DNA from: Bryobacterales bacterium
Lineage (GTDB): Bacteria; Acidobacteriota; Terriglobia; Bryobacterales; Bryobacteraceae
DNA length: 55,634 nucleotides
NCBI GenBank assembly: GCA_009697505.1
Contig: SHUD01000012.1
Location: 1 to 55,634, forward strand
Direction: 5' to 3'
In this document: piece after piece, positions 1 to 8,297 of the stretch
Layout: each line of letters begins with the position of its first letter
How positions within the stretch are numbered: position 1 is the first letter of the stretch
Program-made: the position numbers and the translations under genes
The notes under the pieces: generated by a model
The model's database searches: none
The model's input: only the letters and a program-made list of their open reading frames with translations
Told to the model about the DNA's origin: nothing

Positions 1-76
1 TCATCTTCTGGTCGCGCGCTCTCTTCAACCAGTCCAGCCAGTCCCGTTCCTCTTGGCTCATCGCGATTCGTTCCAT
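1..76 (-). mobile_element. N-terminal fragment of an IS transposase, cut by the window edge
   Basis: Read on the minus strand from an ATG at 74-76, this gives 25 residues beginning MERIAMSQEERDWLDWLKRA. This is the opening of the helix-turn-helix transposases of the ISNCY (IS1202-like) group, which start with an MSQEE-type segment followed by an HTH. The rest of the gene lies outside the window. The family name rests on recall of this short N-terminus only. The adjacent 24-bp-spaced repeats (97-142) look like the end of the element. The element lies directly upstream of a damaged toxin-antitoxin locus. Confidence 0.55.
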
Positions 77-96
77 CCTTCAGCCTCTCGGCTGTC

Positions 97-142
97 AATA
101 GGAACTTTCTACTTGGCTCAATTAGGAACTTTTCACTTGGCC
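97..142. repeat. Two direct repeats at the presumed IS end
   Basis: The motif TAGGAACTTT followed by ACTTGGC occurs at about 99-117 and again at about 123-141, one copy every 24 bp. One base separates the two copies inside the T-run. Arrays like this next to a transposase start commonly serve as transposase binding sites within an IS end. This places the element boundary at roughly 142-146. The opposite end and any target duplication are not visible. Confidence 0.45.
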
Positions 143-318
143 GCGACAATTGGCGGATTTCTTCGGTCCCCCGTCCCCGAAGCTTGATATACTCGCTGTC
201 CATTATTCAGGTGTTGTGGGACAGCCTTTACCCGTCTGTCGAAAATGGCGCGATGCAATAGATAAGCAGCTTGCTCACATCAGTTACGGGAGGGTTCAAA
301 ATCCGAGATCCGCCTTAA

Positions 319-411
319 GCGAAGCTTTTGCCGAAAGCGCGGGGCGCGCGCTCCCGTCGCAACAAAGGCTGGAAGCTCTACATCAATGCAGACGTAAAGG
401 CAGAGCTGTGA
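319..411 (+). pseudogene. Possible C-terminal remnant of the antitoxin partner of the AbiEii-like toxin
   Basis: The frame ending in the TGA at 409-411 is open back to a stop at 316-318 and reads into a basic tail ending in GWKLYINADVKAEL. Its stop overlaps the GTG start of the toxin gene as GTGA, the usual coupling in AbiEi/AbiEii-like pairs. Nothing upstream in this frame forms a complete gene, and the IS end is only about 170 bp away. I infer a truncated or frameshifted antitoxin. The remnant is short, so it could be a chance open stretch. The sequence from 143 to 318 holds no other gene I can support. Confidence 0.3.
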
Positions 412-1223
412 TCCCCCGTGACTACATCACTGAGTGGCGGGCAGAGGCTCCGTGGGTCCAGGACTTCCAGGTCGAGCAGGATCTGGTTATCAGCCGTGCG
501 CTCGTCGAGATTTTCTCGCACCCGCTCCTGCGGGATGCTTTCGCATTCCGGGGCGGGACGGCACTCTACAAGCTTCACCTCAAACCCGCTGTCCGCTATT
601 CCGAAGCTATCGACCTGGTCCAGACAAGGGCCGAGCCTGCGGGTCCGGTAATGGAAGCGCTGCGCGAGAATTTCGATCCCTGGCTCGGCAAACCGCAATG
701 GAAGCAGAGCGAGGGCCGCGTCACGTTCGCCTACCGGTTTGATTCTGAGGACACGCCGCCGATCCGTCTGCGACTGAAACTCGAAATCAATTCACGGGAG
801 CATTTTGCAGTCTACGGTTTCAAGCAGGTTCCTTTCGCCGTCTCATCACGCTGGTTCGAAGGCAAGTGCCAGATTTGCAGCTACGAACTCGACGAACTTC
901 TCGGGACCAAGCTGCGGGCTTTGTATCAACGCAAGGCGGGTCGGGACCTGTTCGACCTGGCGGCGGCGCTGGAGAATCCGGCGGTCAACCCCGACCGTAC
1001 CGTCGTGGCGTTCTCTGAATATATGAGCCGGGACGGCCACAAGGTCACCCGTGCTCAGTTCGAAAAGAACATTGCGGGCAAGCTGCATGACCCGGAGTTC
1101 GCTGCCGACATTGGCCCGCTGCTGTCAGCCGGATTCACCTGGGACATCAAGACAGCGGCCCTCATCGTTTCGTCACGGCTCATAGAACGTCTGCCGGGCG
1201 ATCCGTGGAAGGGCGAGGCATAA
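408..1223 (+). CDS. AbiEii/AbiGii-type nucleotidyltransferase toxin with altered catalytic motif
   Basis: A 271-residue protein of the AbiEii/AbiGii nucleotidyltransferase-like toxin family, the toxin half of type IV abortive-infection systems. The family motif FRGGTALYKLHL is intact. The following metal-binding motif, normally S-E/D-D-I/L-D, reads SEAIDLV here, so the first aspartate is alanine (GCT). A conserved C-terminal region (ELDELLGTKLRALYQRKAGRDLFDL) is also present. I chose the GTG at 408, giving VIPRDYITEW, because family members begin with this segment and it overlaps an upstream stop. A longer open frame from about 150 has no family-like residues. The missing aspartate and the lack of an intact antitoxin suggest a decayed or inactive toxin. 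Confidence 0.8.
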   Translation: MIPRDYITEWRAEAPWVQDFQVEQDLVISRALVEIFSHPLLRDAFAFRGGTALYKLHLKPAVRYSEAIDLVQTRAEPAGPVMEALRENFDPWLGKPQWKQSEGRVTFAYRFDSEDTPPIRLRLKLEINSREHFAVYGFKQVPFAVSSRWFEGKCQICSYELDELLGTKLRALYQRKAGRDLFDLAAALENPAVNPDRTVVAFSEYMSRDGHKVTRAQFEKNIAGKLHDPEFAADIGPLLSAGFTWDIKTAALIVSSRLIERLPGDPWKGEA

Positions 1224-1407
1224 CTTGTATCATGCAGCCTCTGTCAGGTATCGCGACGGCCTGCCACACGGGCACCCGTGAGGGGCTTTAAGGACGCCGG
1301 CGGCTTATTCGGCCGGATGGCAGCAGTGCCGGAGTAGATCCACGTTTAGGCGATGACGCCCCCTGAGCTTCGTAATGCTAAAGTGAAAGAGCGCAGAACT
1401 GCGCTGT

Positions 1408-1494
1408 GGCGGGCTGGCGGAACTGGCAGACGCAGACGGCTCAAAATCGTCCGACCGCAAGGTCATGGGGGTTCAATTCCCTCGCCCGCTACCA
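1408..1494 (+). tRNA. tRNA-Leu (anticodon CAA)
   Basis: An 87-nt cloverleaf can be drawn. The acceptor stem is GGCGGGC with GCCCGCT (one G-U), with discriminator A and an encoded CCA at 1492-1494. The D-arm begins GCGGAACTGGCAGACGC. The anticodon stem is GACGG/TCGTC with loop CTCAAAA, giving anticodon CAA. A long variable arm (class II) and a T-arm with loop TTCAATT follow. The long variable arm and the anticodon both fit leucine. The 3' end is overlapped by an excisionase-like gene on the other strand. Confidence 0.95.
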
Positions 1495-1741
1495 TCACCA
1501 TCGATTCATTCCTCCGGCGCATCGGGATCTTTCTTTCCCGCCTCTCCGCTTCTCGCGGCAGCCCTATCCGGTCTTCCCAATGCTCGTAGGTTTTGGGGGA
1601 AATGATGCAGCGGTGGCCATAACGGAGGTTCGGGATCTCGTTGGACTGGAGCATGCCGTAGACAGTTTCGGCACAGACACCGAACCGTTGCGCAATCTCA
1701 GGAACGGTGATCGTCGTGTGCTGCTCTTCGTTGCAGGCCAT
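1463..1741 (-). CDS. Excisionase-like helix-turn-helix DNA-binding protein running into tRNA-Leu
   Basis: A 92-residue protein. Residues about 11-60 carry a winged-helix/HTH_17-type excisionase fold: VPEIAQRFGVCAETVYGML followed by a basic wing with ISPKTYEHWEDRIG. Proteins of this kind bind DNA and often act in excision or transcription control of integrative elements. The C-terminus (…VAGEGIEPP) is simply the complement of the tRNA-Leu 3' half, because the open frame continues to a stop at 1463-1465 inside the tRNA. That tail is probably not under selection. Its position against a tRNA suggests the remnant of an integrative element that used the tRNA as its attachment site. No integrase is visible. 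Confidence 0.6.
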   Translation of the reverse strand: MACNEEQHTTITVPEIAQRFGVCAETVYGMLQSNEIPNLRYGHRCIISPKTYEHWEDRIGLPREAERRERKIPMRRRNESMVMVAGEGIEPP

Positions 1742-1909
1742 GGTGGACCCCGAGCCATATTATTCGGATCGGGCGGTCAGCGGGATTCCGACGGACGCCG
1801 GGTCTAAGGCACGATCGAACTTCACGGTAGGTCTCGGCCGATTTGCATGGGCTCATCATACATCGAGACGTGCCCTGTGGGGCTGCTCACATGCAGTACA
1901 ATCGTTGCG

Positions 1910-3199
1910 ATGAGCCAAACGTCTTCCGTTAATCGTTGGTGGATCGCCGTCGCGGGCGTCTTCATGCAGATGGCTCTGGGAGCCGGTTATGCCTGGAGCG
2001 TGTTCCGCATCCCCCTGGTCAAGGAATTCGGCTGGAGCATCTCCGAAGTTTCGTTTACGTTCACGATCAATTGGCTCTTCCTGGGCCTTTCCGCGTTCCT
2101 AGGTGGGCTGTGGATGAATCGCGTCGGTCCGCGAGTCGTCGGCATGGTTGGAGGCCTTTTGTGGGGCGGCGGCGTGTTCCTGTCGAGTTTCGCCGGGCAC
2201 AACTTGTGGTGGTTGTATTTCGCGCATGGCTTCATTGGAGGGTGCGGGCTGGGATCGGGCTTCATCGTGCCCGTTTCCGTGCTGGTGAAGTGGTTTCCGG
2301 ACCGCCGCGGACTGATCACGGGCATTGCCGTAGGCGGTTTCGGGGTGGGAGCGTTGATCGCCGCGCCGGTGGCTGGCCGGATGTTGCAAAGCGGCATGAG
2401 TCCCCTGACAACGCTAGGGTATCTGGGCATTGCGTACGCGGTCATCGCCGTATCGTCGGGATGGTTCATGCAAAACCCGCCCGAGGGCTGGACGCCCGCT
2501 GGCTGGACCCCCACTGCCACCCAAGCCGCCCAGCGTTCGGATCGCGATTTCACCCTGCAAGAAGCGTTGCGAACCTGGCAATGGTGGGCCCTGTGCGCGC
2601 TGCTGTCCATCAATACCATCGCCGGCATTTCGGTAGTGTCGCAGGCGGCGCCCATATTTCAGGAACTCGGCAAGGTGGACGCGATAACGGCCGCGAATTT
2701 CGTGGGCATCATTAGCTTGGGCAATGGATTGGGTCGCGTAATTTGGGCATGGATTTCCGACCTCACCTCGCGCAAGACCGCCTTTTTCATGATGTATTTG
2801 ATCCAGGCCATCCTGTTCTGGAACTATCACAACATTGCTTCGCCCACTCTGCTCGTCATCGCCACTTTCATCATCATGATCTGTTACGGCGGTGGGTACG
2901 GAGTTACGCCAGCCTTCGCGGCGGATTATTTCGGCACCGGCCATGTAGGCCCGATTTTCGGATTGATCATGGTGCCGTGGGCGTTTCCCGCCGCTTTCGG
3001 CCCTCTGCTGTTCGCCTACCTGCGGCAGGCCACCGGCGGCTATAACCAACCGCTTTACTTGATCGCGGGGATGCTGACCGTGGCGATGATTCTCCCGCTG
3101 GTGGTTACCCCGCCGCGCGGCGGCAAGATCGCAAAGGACGCGGCGGCCGGCTCCGGAGTGCCCGTGGAAGCCGTGCCGGGACGCGGCGGCGAGGTCTAG
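1910..3199 (+). CDS. OFA-family major facilitator transporter (oxalate/formate antiporter-like)
   Basis: A 429-residue inner-membrane transporter with about 12 hydrophobic segments. It resembles the OFA subfamily of the MFS, whose known members exchange small carboxylates such as oxalate and formate. Family-like features are the first helix VAGVFMQMALGAGYAWSVF, the glycine-rich loop GGCGLGSGFIVPVSV, and the WFPDRRGLITGI cytoplasmic motif between helices 4 and 5. I start it at ATG 1910 (MSQTSSVNRWW). The longer reading from 1847 adds residues with no family resemblance. It converges on the next transporter with only a 4-bp gap. The substrate cannot be read from sequence. Confidence 0.85.
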   Translation: MSQTSSVNRWWIAVAGVFMQMALGAGYAWSVFRIPLVKEFGWSISEVSFTFTINWLFLGLSAFLGGLWMNRVGPRVVGMVGGLLWGGGVFLSSFAGHNLWWLYFAHGFIGGCGLGSGFIVPVSVLVKWFPDRRGLITGIAVGGFGVGALIAAPVAGRMLQSGMSPLTTLGYLGIAYAVIAVSSGWFMQNPPEGWTPAGWTPTATQAAQRSDRDFTLQEALRTWQWWALCALLSINTIAGISVVSQAAPIFQELGKVDAITAANFVGIISLGNGLGRVIWAWISDLTSRKTAFFMMYLIQAILFWNYHNIASPTLLVIATFIIMICYGGGYGVTPAFAADYFGTGHVGPIFGLIMVPWAFPAAFGPLLFAYLRQATGGYNQPLYLIAGMLTVAMILPLVVTPPRGGKIAKDAAAGSGVPVEAVPGRGGEV

Positions 3200-3203
3200 C
3201 GGA

Positions 3204-4514
3204 TCACAGTTCGTCGTCTTTGGTTTCGCGCATGGCGGACAGGCCGATGAAAGTGAGCAGCGCCGAACCCGAAAGATAGTAGCCGACGAACTGCAATCCA
3301 TAGTTGGTGGCCAGCCACGTGGCGATGTACGGCGCCAATGACGCGCCGAATATGCCCGCGAAATTGAAGGTGAGCGAGCTGCCCGTGTAACGGACCGCGG
3401 TCGGGAAAAGCTCGGACAGAACCGTTCCTAGTGGACCGTAGGTCAGGCCCATCAAGAACAGGCCCACTACCATCATGATGACGACGCCGGTTGTGCCGGC
3501 CAGGAAGGTGGGCGCCATGATCAGACCGAACACGCCAATCGCCGCGGTCACCCACAGCAGGGTGCGGCGGCGTCCCCGTTGCGCCATGGCTCCACCAATC
3601 GGGATGCCGAGCGCGAAGAACAGAATGCCGACTAACTCGATGATCAGGAATCTTTCCCGGCCATAGCCGAGCGCCGTGGTGCCCCAGGAAAGCGCAAAGA
3701 CCGTCATCAGGTAAAACAGCACAAATGTCGCCAGCGAAACCAGGGTGCCGATGACTAATGTTCGGGCATAATCCCGGAACACGACGAAAATCGGCACCTT
3801 GACCGGCTCCCGGCGACGCAGGGCATCCTGGAACACGGGTGTTTCCGTGATGGTCAGCCGGACGTAAAGCCCCACCAGCACGAGCACCGCGCTCGCCAAA
3901 AATGGAATGCGCCAACCGAAAGCGAAGAACTGTTCGTCGGTGAGCATTTTCGAGAGCGCCAAGAACACACCGCCCGAGAAGAGGAATCCGATGGGCGCGC
4001 CGAGTTGCGGAAACATGCCGTACCAGGCACGTTTTCCGTGCGGCGCATTTTCGATGGCGAGCAGCACCGCGCCGCCCCATTCGCCGCCGAGGCCCAGTCC
4101 CTGGCCGAAGCGGCATAGCGCCAGCAGCAGGGGCGCGGCGACGCCGATTGTTCCGTAGGTGGGCAGAGCGCCGATCGCGACCGTCGAGACGCCCATGGTC
4201 AGCAGCGCGGCGACCAGCGTGGTCTTACGCCCCACGCGATCGCCGAAGTGGCCGAAGAGCGCCGAACCGAACGGCCGCGCGAGAAACGCGATGGCAAACG
4301 TAGCCAACGAGGCGAGCCTCGCCGAGGCCGGGTCCGAGGCAGGGAAGAACAATTTGGGAAATACGAGTACGGCGGCAGTCGCGTAGATGTAGAAGTCGAA
4401 GAACTCGATGGTCGTCCCGATCAGACTGGCAAACAGTATTTGGCCGGGACTGTTTACGGCTACGGCAGAACCAGGGGCGGTCTGTACAATGACGGCGTCA
4501 CGGTCCGTGGGCAC
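3204..4514 (-). CDS. MHS-family metabolite:H+ symporter (ShiA/ProP-like MFS)
   Basis: A 436-residue MFS transporter of the metabolite:H+ symporter family. The first helix carries GTTIEFFDFYIYATAAVLVFPKLFFP, typical of MHS proteins. The loop 2-3 signature is GHFGDRVGRKTTL, and RFGQGLGLGGEWGGAVLLA follows in helix 4-5. About 12 membrane spans are visible. Known relatives take up shikimate, alpha-ketoglutarate, citrate or betaine with protons; the substrate here is unknown. It is convergent with the OFA transporter and has its own promoter region toward 4515-4590. The two transporters are not in one operon. Confidence 0.88.
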   Translation of the reverse strand: MPTDRDAVIVQTAPGSAVAVNSPGQILFASLIGTTIEFFDFYIYATAAVLVFPKLFFPASDPASARLASLATFAIAFLARPFGSALFGHFGDRVGRKTTLVAALLTMGVSTVAIGALPTYGTIGVAAPLLLALCRFGQGLGLGGEWGGAVLLAIENAPHGKRAWYGMFPQLGAPIGFLFSGGVFLALSKMLTDEQFFAFGWRIPFLASAVLVLVGLYVRLTITETPVFQDALRRREPVKVPIFVVFRDYARTLVIGTLVSLATFVLFYLMTVFALSWGTTALGYGRERFLIIELVGILFFALGIPIGGAMAQRGRRRTLLWVTAAIGVFGLIMAPTFLAGTTGVVIMMVVGLFLMGLTYGPLGTVLSELFPTAVRYTGSSLTFNFAGIFGASLAPYIATWLATNYGLQFVGYYLSGSALLTFIGLSAMRETKDDEL

Positions 4515-4594
4515 AGTTCTTACCGTATCATGTAACGCCGTTTACTCATGTTTGGCGGATGGGGACGGCCGTTAGGCCACAAAGTAGGCCAACG

Positions 4595-4903
4595 TTAGGC
4601 CACCGCAGCCAGCGCGCGGGGCCGGGCGAACTTTACTTCCCGGCGCGAAGACGCGGGCTCGGCTGGCAGTTCGGCAACGAGTTCCGCTGAGGCTTCCCGG
4701 TATTTCGCCGCAAAATGCGAGTGCATCGGCGAACAGGCGGAATGGGGATAGATCTGGACGAATAGCTGAGCCACGGCTTTTCCCCGCAGTCCTTTGCAAA
4801 CCGCTGCCAGGTTGCGCGCAGTGGCCGCCGTGCAGGTTTCGCAGGTCAATCCGACCTCAGAACAAATCCGGGGGTAATTGTTGTCGTTCGCTTGCCAATC
4901 CAT
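4595..4903 (-). CDS. Hypothetical cysteine-containing small protein
   Basis: An open frame of 102 codons from ATG 4903. The first 60 residues look protein-like, with Cys14, Cys21, Cys24, Cys36 and Cys57 and a PHSACSPMHSHF segment. The last 35 residues are alanine- and arginine-rich and may be low-complexity coding or noise. I recognise no family. It sits alone in the roughly 500-bp gap between the MHS transporter and larB, divergent from larB. Its tail lies next to three copies of TAGGCCA at 4573-4601. It could be a spurious ORF. Confidence 0.3.
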   Translation of the reverse strand: MDWQANDNNYPRICSEVGLTCETCTAATARNLAAVCKGLRGKAVAQLFVQIYPHSACSPMHSHFAAKYREASAELVAELPAEPASSRREVKFARPRALAAVA

Positions 4904-5013
4904 GTAGGCCCATTATGCCCTCCGCCCTATAAAGTTCAAAGGGTTTTGAGGGGGGTTGTCCTCACCTCTTTTGCGGGTATTCCCGAATAGCGGCTGCTAT
5001 CCTGAAGTCTCCC

Positions 5014-5760
5014 ATGGATCAAAACCAATTACGCGCGCTGCTTGAGGAGGTGCGCGGCGGAGCCGTGGACATCGACGGCGCACTGGACCGGCTGCGTCAC
5101 ATGCCTTTCGAGGACTTGGGCTTCGCCAAGGTGGATCATCATCGCGCTCTGCGTCATGGCATGCCGGAGGTTATTTTCGGGCAGGGCAAGACCGTCGAGC
5201 AGATTTCCTCGATCATGGGAGCGTTGCTGGCCAAGGCCCCGAATGTATTGGTGACGCGGATCGATTCCGGCGTCGCTACGCAGTTGGCGGCGGAACACTC
5301 CGATACGGAATATTTCCCGACCTCCAGATGCCTGCGCGTCTGGCGCGACCGCACGCGGCTTGGCAAGGGCAAGATCGCCGTGCTGTGCGCGGGTACCAGC
5401 GATCTTTATGTCGCCGAGGAAGCGCGGGTCACCGCCGAGGTCATGGGCAATGAGGTCGACTCCATTCACGACGTCGGCGTGGCCGGCATTCACCGGCTCA
5501 TGCAAAGTCGCGAGCGGCTGGCCGAGGCACGCGTGGTGATCGTGTGCGCGGGTATGGAGGGTGCATTACCGAGCGTCGTCGGAGGGTTGGTGATGGTTCC
5601 GGTAATCGCGGTACCCACCAGCGTGGGCTACGGCGCGAGTTTCCAGGGACTCGCCGCGCTGTTGGGGATGCTCAATAGCTGCGCGAGCAACGTCACCGTC
5701 GTTAATATCGATAACGGATTCGGCGCGGGCTACGCGGCGAGCCTGATGAACCGTCTGTGA
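5014..5760 (+). CDS. larB: LarB, pyridinium-3,5-biscarboxylic acid mononucleotide synthase
   Basis: A 248-residue LarB. In the nickel-pincer nucleotide pathway LarB carboxylates nicotinate adenine dinucleotide and hydrolyses its phosphoanhydride, giving P2CMN. The N-terminal half has the family-typical [27 protein letters not shown]. The C-terminal half is PurE-like: [43 protein letters not shown] and [25 protein letters not shown]. Length matches the family. It is monocistronic here, convergent with ndk. The next step enzyme, LarE, is encoded at 40897; LarC and the client racemase LarA are not in the window. Earlier annotations call this family AIR carboxylase-like. Confidence 0.92.
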   Translation: MDQNQLRALLEEVRGGAVDIDGALDRLRHMPFEDLGFAKVDHHRALRHGMPEVIFGQGKTVEQISSIMGALLAKAPNVLVTRIDSGVATQLAAEHSDTEYFPTSRCLRVWRDRTRLGKGKIAVLCAGTSDLYVAEEARVTAEVMGNEVDSIHDVGVAGIHRLMQSRERLAEARVVIVCAGMEGALPSVVGGLVMVPVIAVPTSVGYGASFQGLAALLGMLNSCASNVTVVNIDNGFGAGYAASLMNRL

Positions 5761-5767
5761 ACTAAAT

Positions 5768-6181
5768 TTAGAGAAGTTCCGCCGCAGCGAAGAAGAACGG
5801 AATCTCCACCGCCGCTGTTTCCGGAGCGTCGGAGCCGTGGACGCAATTGCGTTCAATCGACGTAGCAAACATCTTGCGGATGGTGCCTTCCGCCGCGTTC
5901 GCCGGGTTGGTGGCGCCCATCGTGTCGCGCCACTTCCTGATGGCGTCCTCGGCCTCCAGGGCCAGAACCACCACCGGGCCTTCGGTCATGAATTTGACCA
6001 GAGAGCCGTAGAAGGGGCGCTCGCGGTGCACGCCGTAAAAGTTTTCCGCTTCGATCTGGCTCAGCCGCTTCTGCTTCATGCCAACCACGCGGAAGCCGGC
6101 TTTCTGAATGAGGGCCAGGATCGCGCCGGATTGTCCGGCGGCTACGGCGTCTGGTTTGATGATTGCGAATGTACGTTCCAT
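5768..6181 (-). CDS. ndk: Nucleoside diphosphate kinase
   Basis: A 137-residue cytosolic enzyme that transfers the gamma-phosphate from ATP to NDPs through a phosphohistidine. The active-site motif [12 protein letters not shown] contains the phosphorylated His115. The N-terminus [13 protein letters not shown] and the Kpn-loop region are canonical, and full length is normal. It lies 13 bp downstream of sucD and in the same direction, so it is probably co-transcribed as sucC-sucD-ndk. That pairing makes sense because succinyl-CoA ligase produces a nucleoside triphosphate. Confidence 0.97.
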   Translation of the reverse strand: MERTFAIIKPDAVAAGQSGAILALIQKAGFRVVGMKQKRLSQIEAENFYGVHRERPFYGSLVKFMTEGPVVVLALEAEDAIRKWRDTMGATNPANAAEGTIRKMFATSIERNCVHGSDAPETAAVEIPFFFAAAELL

Positions 6182-6194
6182 AGTTTGTGTTGGA

Positions 6195-7067
6195 TTATTT
6201 GAGTACCGATTTCACTTTTGCGCCGATGTCGGCGGGGGTGGGGCAGACGACAATGCCGGCATCGGCCATCGCCGCCATTTTGTCTTCGGCGCGGCCAGAA
6301 CCGCCGGATATGATCGCTCCGGCGTGGCCCATGCGGCGGCCCGGGGGCGCGGTCTGGCCCGCGATAAAGCCGACCACCGGCTTGTTCACGTGCTGTTTGA
6401 TGTAGGCAGCGGCTTGCTCTTCGTTATCGCCGCCAATCTCGCCGATCATGACGATCGCGTGCGTATCTGGATCGTCGTTGAAGAGCTGGATGGCATCGAT
6501 GTGCGTGGTGCCGATAATGGGGTCGCCGCCAATTCCAATGCAGGTCGATTGCCCGATGCCCAGGCCGGTCAACTGGCCGACGGCTTCGTAGGTCAGCGTG
6601 CCGGAGCGGGAAACGACGCCCACGTGTCCAGGCAGGTGAATGTGCCCCGGCATGATGCCGATCTTGCACTCGCCCGGCGTGATGATGCCAGGGCAGTTGG
6701 GACCGATCAAGCGCGTCTTGGGATGCGCCTTGAGATATTCCCAAGCCCCGATCATGTCGCGCACCGGGATACCTTCGGTGATGCAGACGATGAGTTCAAT
6801 GCCGGCGTCCGCGGCCTCCATGATCGCGTCGGCGGCGAACGGTGGCGGGACGAATATCACGCTCACATTGGCGCCAGTCGCCTTGACGCCATCGGCAACC
6901 GTGTTAAACACGGGGCGGTCCAGGTGTCTCTCGCCGCCTCGTCCGGGCGTAACGCCTCCGACGACGTTGGTCCCATACGCGATGGCTTGTGAAGAATGGA
7001 AGGTGCCTTCTCTGCCCGTGAATCCCTGGACCAGAAGGCGAGTGTTGCGGTTGACCAGTACGCTCAT
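6195..7067 (-). CDS. sucD: Succinate-CoA ligase, alpha subunit
   Basis: A 290-residue alpha subunit of the TCA-cycle enzyme that couples succinyl-CoA cleavage to NTP formation. The CoA-binding Rossmann part has [17 protein letters not shown] near residue 13. The phosphohistidine is His248 in [15 protein letters not shown], followed by the GRAEDK segment. Length is normal. Its start overlaps the stop of sucC by 4 bp (ATGA), so the two subunits are translationally coupled. Confidence 0.97.
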   Translation of the reverse strand: MSVLVNRNTRLLVQGFTGREGTFHSSQAIAYGTNVVGGVTPGRGGERHLDRPVFNTVADGVKATGANVSVIFVPPPFAADAIMEAADAGIELIVCITEGIPVRDMIGAWEYLKAHPKTRLIGPNCPGIITPGECKIGIMPGHIHLPGHVGVVSRSGTLTYEAVGQLTGLGIGQSTCIGIGGDPIIGTTHIDAIQLFNDDPDTHAIVMIGEIGGDNEEQAAAYIKQHVNKPVVGFIAGQTAPPGRRMGHAGAIISGGSGRAEDKMAAMADAGIVVCPTPADIGAKVKSVLK

Positions 7068-8221
7068 TGCGCCAGCCTCACCACTGCCTGAGCACCATCC
7101 AACATTCCGCTGGCGACCGTGAAATTTAATCCAGAGTCCTTCAGGATTTGGCGACCCAACTCGACGTTGGTGCCCTCCATACGGACCATAATCGGGTGGG
7201 TGACATTGAGCTCACGCGCCGCGGCCACCACGCCGATGGCTAAAGTGTCACATCGCAAAATACCGCCAAAAATATTGATAAAGATAGCCTTAACGCAGAA
7301 ATCAGAAAGCAGAATCCGGAACGCATTCTGGATCTGGTCGGCACTGGCTCCACCGCCGACATCCAGGAAGTTGGCCGGGCTGCCACCGGCGTACTTGATG
7401 ATGTCCATGGTGGCCATCGCAAGCCCGGCGCCGTTCACCATGCAGGCGACGGTACCGTCCAGCTTGATGTAGTTCAGGCCGAACTTCGAGGCTTCGACTT
7501 CGAGCGGATCTTCCTCGTTCAAGTCGCGTAGTTCCAGGAGATCCTGGTGCCGGAAGAGGGCGTTGTCGTCCAGATTGATCTTGGCGTCGAGGGCGTAAAC
7601 GCGATGGTCCTGGGTCAGGATAAAGGGATTGATCTCCAAGAGCGACGCATCCAGGGCGTCGTTGGCTTTTGCCAGCGCCATCATGGCGGCCGCAGCCGCG
7701 TTCACGGCCTCACTCGGAATGCCGATACCAAACGCCAGCTTGCGAGCTTGAAACGGGAGGAGCCCCACGCCGGGCTCCAGCGTCTCCTTGAGAATCCGTT
7801 CGGGAGTTTCGGCCGCTACTTTTTCGATATCGACGCCACCGTCGGCCGACGCCATGAAGACATTCTTGCCGGTGCCACGATCCAAGACGATGCCGAGATA
7901 AAACTCGTGGGCGATCGGCAAGGTTTCTTCAATCAGCAGGCGCCGCACAATGCGGCCTTCGGGTCCGGTCTGATGCGTGACCAGCGTCATCCCTAACATC
8001 TTTTCAGCGACGGCGCGGGCCTCGGCGGCATCCTGGACTACCTTGACTCCACCGCCCTTGCCACGCCCACCGGCGTGGATCTGGGCTTTTACGACGACGC
8101 TACCGCCCAGCTTCCGTGCAGCGGCTTCTGCTTCAGCGGCGGTCGCCGCCACCTCGCCGCGCGGCACGGGCAAGTGGTATCGCGCAAGCAGGGCTTTGGC
8201 TTGATACTCGTGGATCTTCAT
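7064..8221 (-). CDS. sucC: Succinate-CoA ligase, beta subunit
   Basis: A 385-residue beta subunit with the N-terminal ATP-grasp fold beginning [15 protein letters not shown]. The glycine-rich [11 protein letters not shown] loop lies near residue 52, and the succinate/CoA-ligase C-terminal domain includes [12 protein letters not shown] and [11 protein letters not shown]. It is the first gene of the sucC-sucD-ndk set. Upstream it faces the receiver-DUF3052 gene across a 76-bp divergent spacer that holds a 13-bp tandem duplication. Confidence 0.97.
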   Translation of the reverse strand: MKIHEYQAKALLARYHLPVPRGEVAATAAEAEAAARKLGGSVVVKAQIHAGGRGKGGGVKVVQDAAEARAVAEKMLGMTLVTHQTGPEGRIVRRLLIEETLPIAHEFYLGIVLDRGTGKNVFMASADGGVDIEKVAAETPERILKETLEPGVGLLPFQARKLAFGIGIPSEAVNAAAAAMMALAKANDALDASLLEINPFILTQDHRVYALDAKINLDDNALFRHQDLLELRDLNEEDPLEVEASKFGLNYIKLDGTVACMVNGAGLAMATMDIIKYAGGSPANFLDVGGGASADQIQNAFRILLSDFCVKAIFINIFGGILRCDTLAIGVVAAARELNVTHPIMVRMEGTNVELGRQILKDSGLNFTVASGMLDGAQAVVRLAQ

Positions 8222-8297
8222 GTTGATTGGAGGAGAAATTTAAATATAGCGCACCCGTCTTGTCGCGCGTAACAATCGCGCGTAACAATAAAGTGGG

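Noticed and set aside
150..407. Long N-terminal extension of the AbiEii-like gene from about 150
   Set aside because: It begins at a TTG and has no family-like residues; homologs start at the VIPRDYITEW segment (408).
1267..1280. Perfect hairpin CACGGG-CA-CCCGTG as a terminator after the AbiEii-like gene
   Set aside because: The loop is only 2 nt and no T-run follows, so I do not call it.
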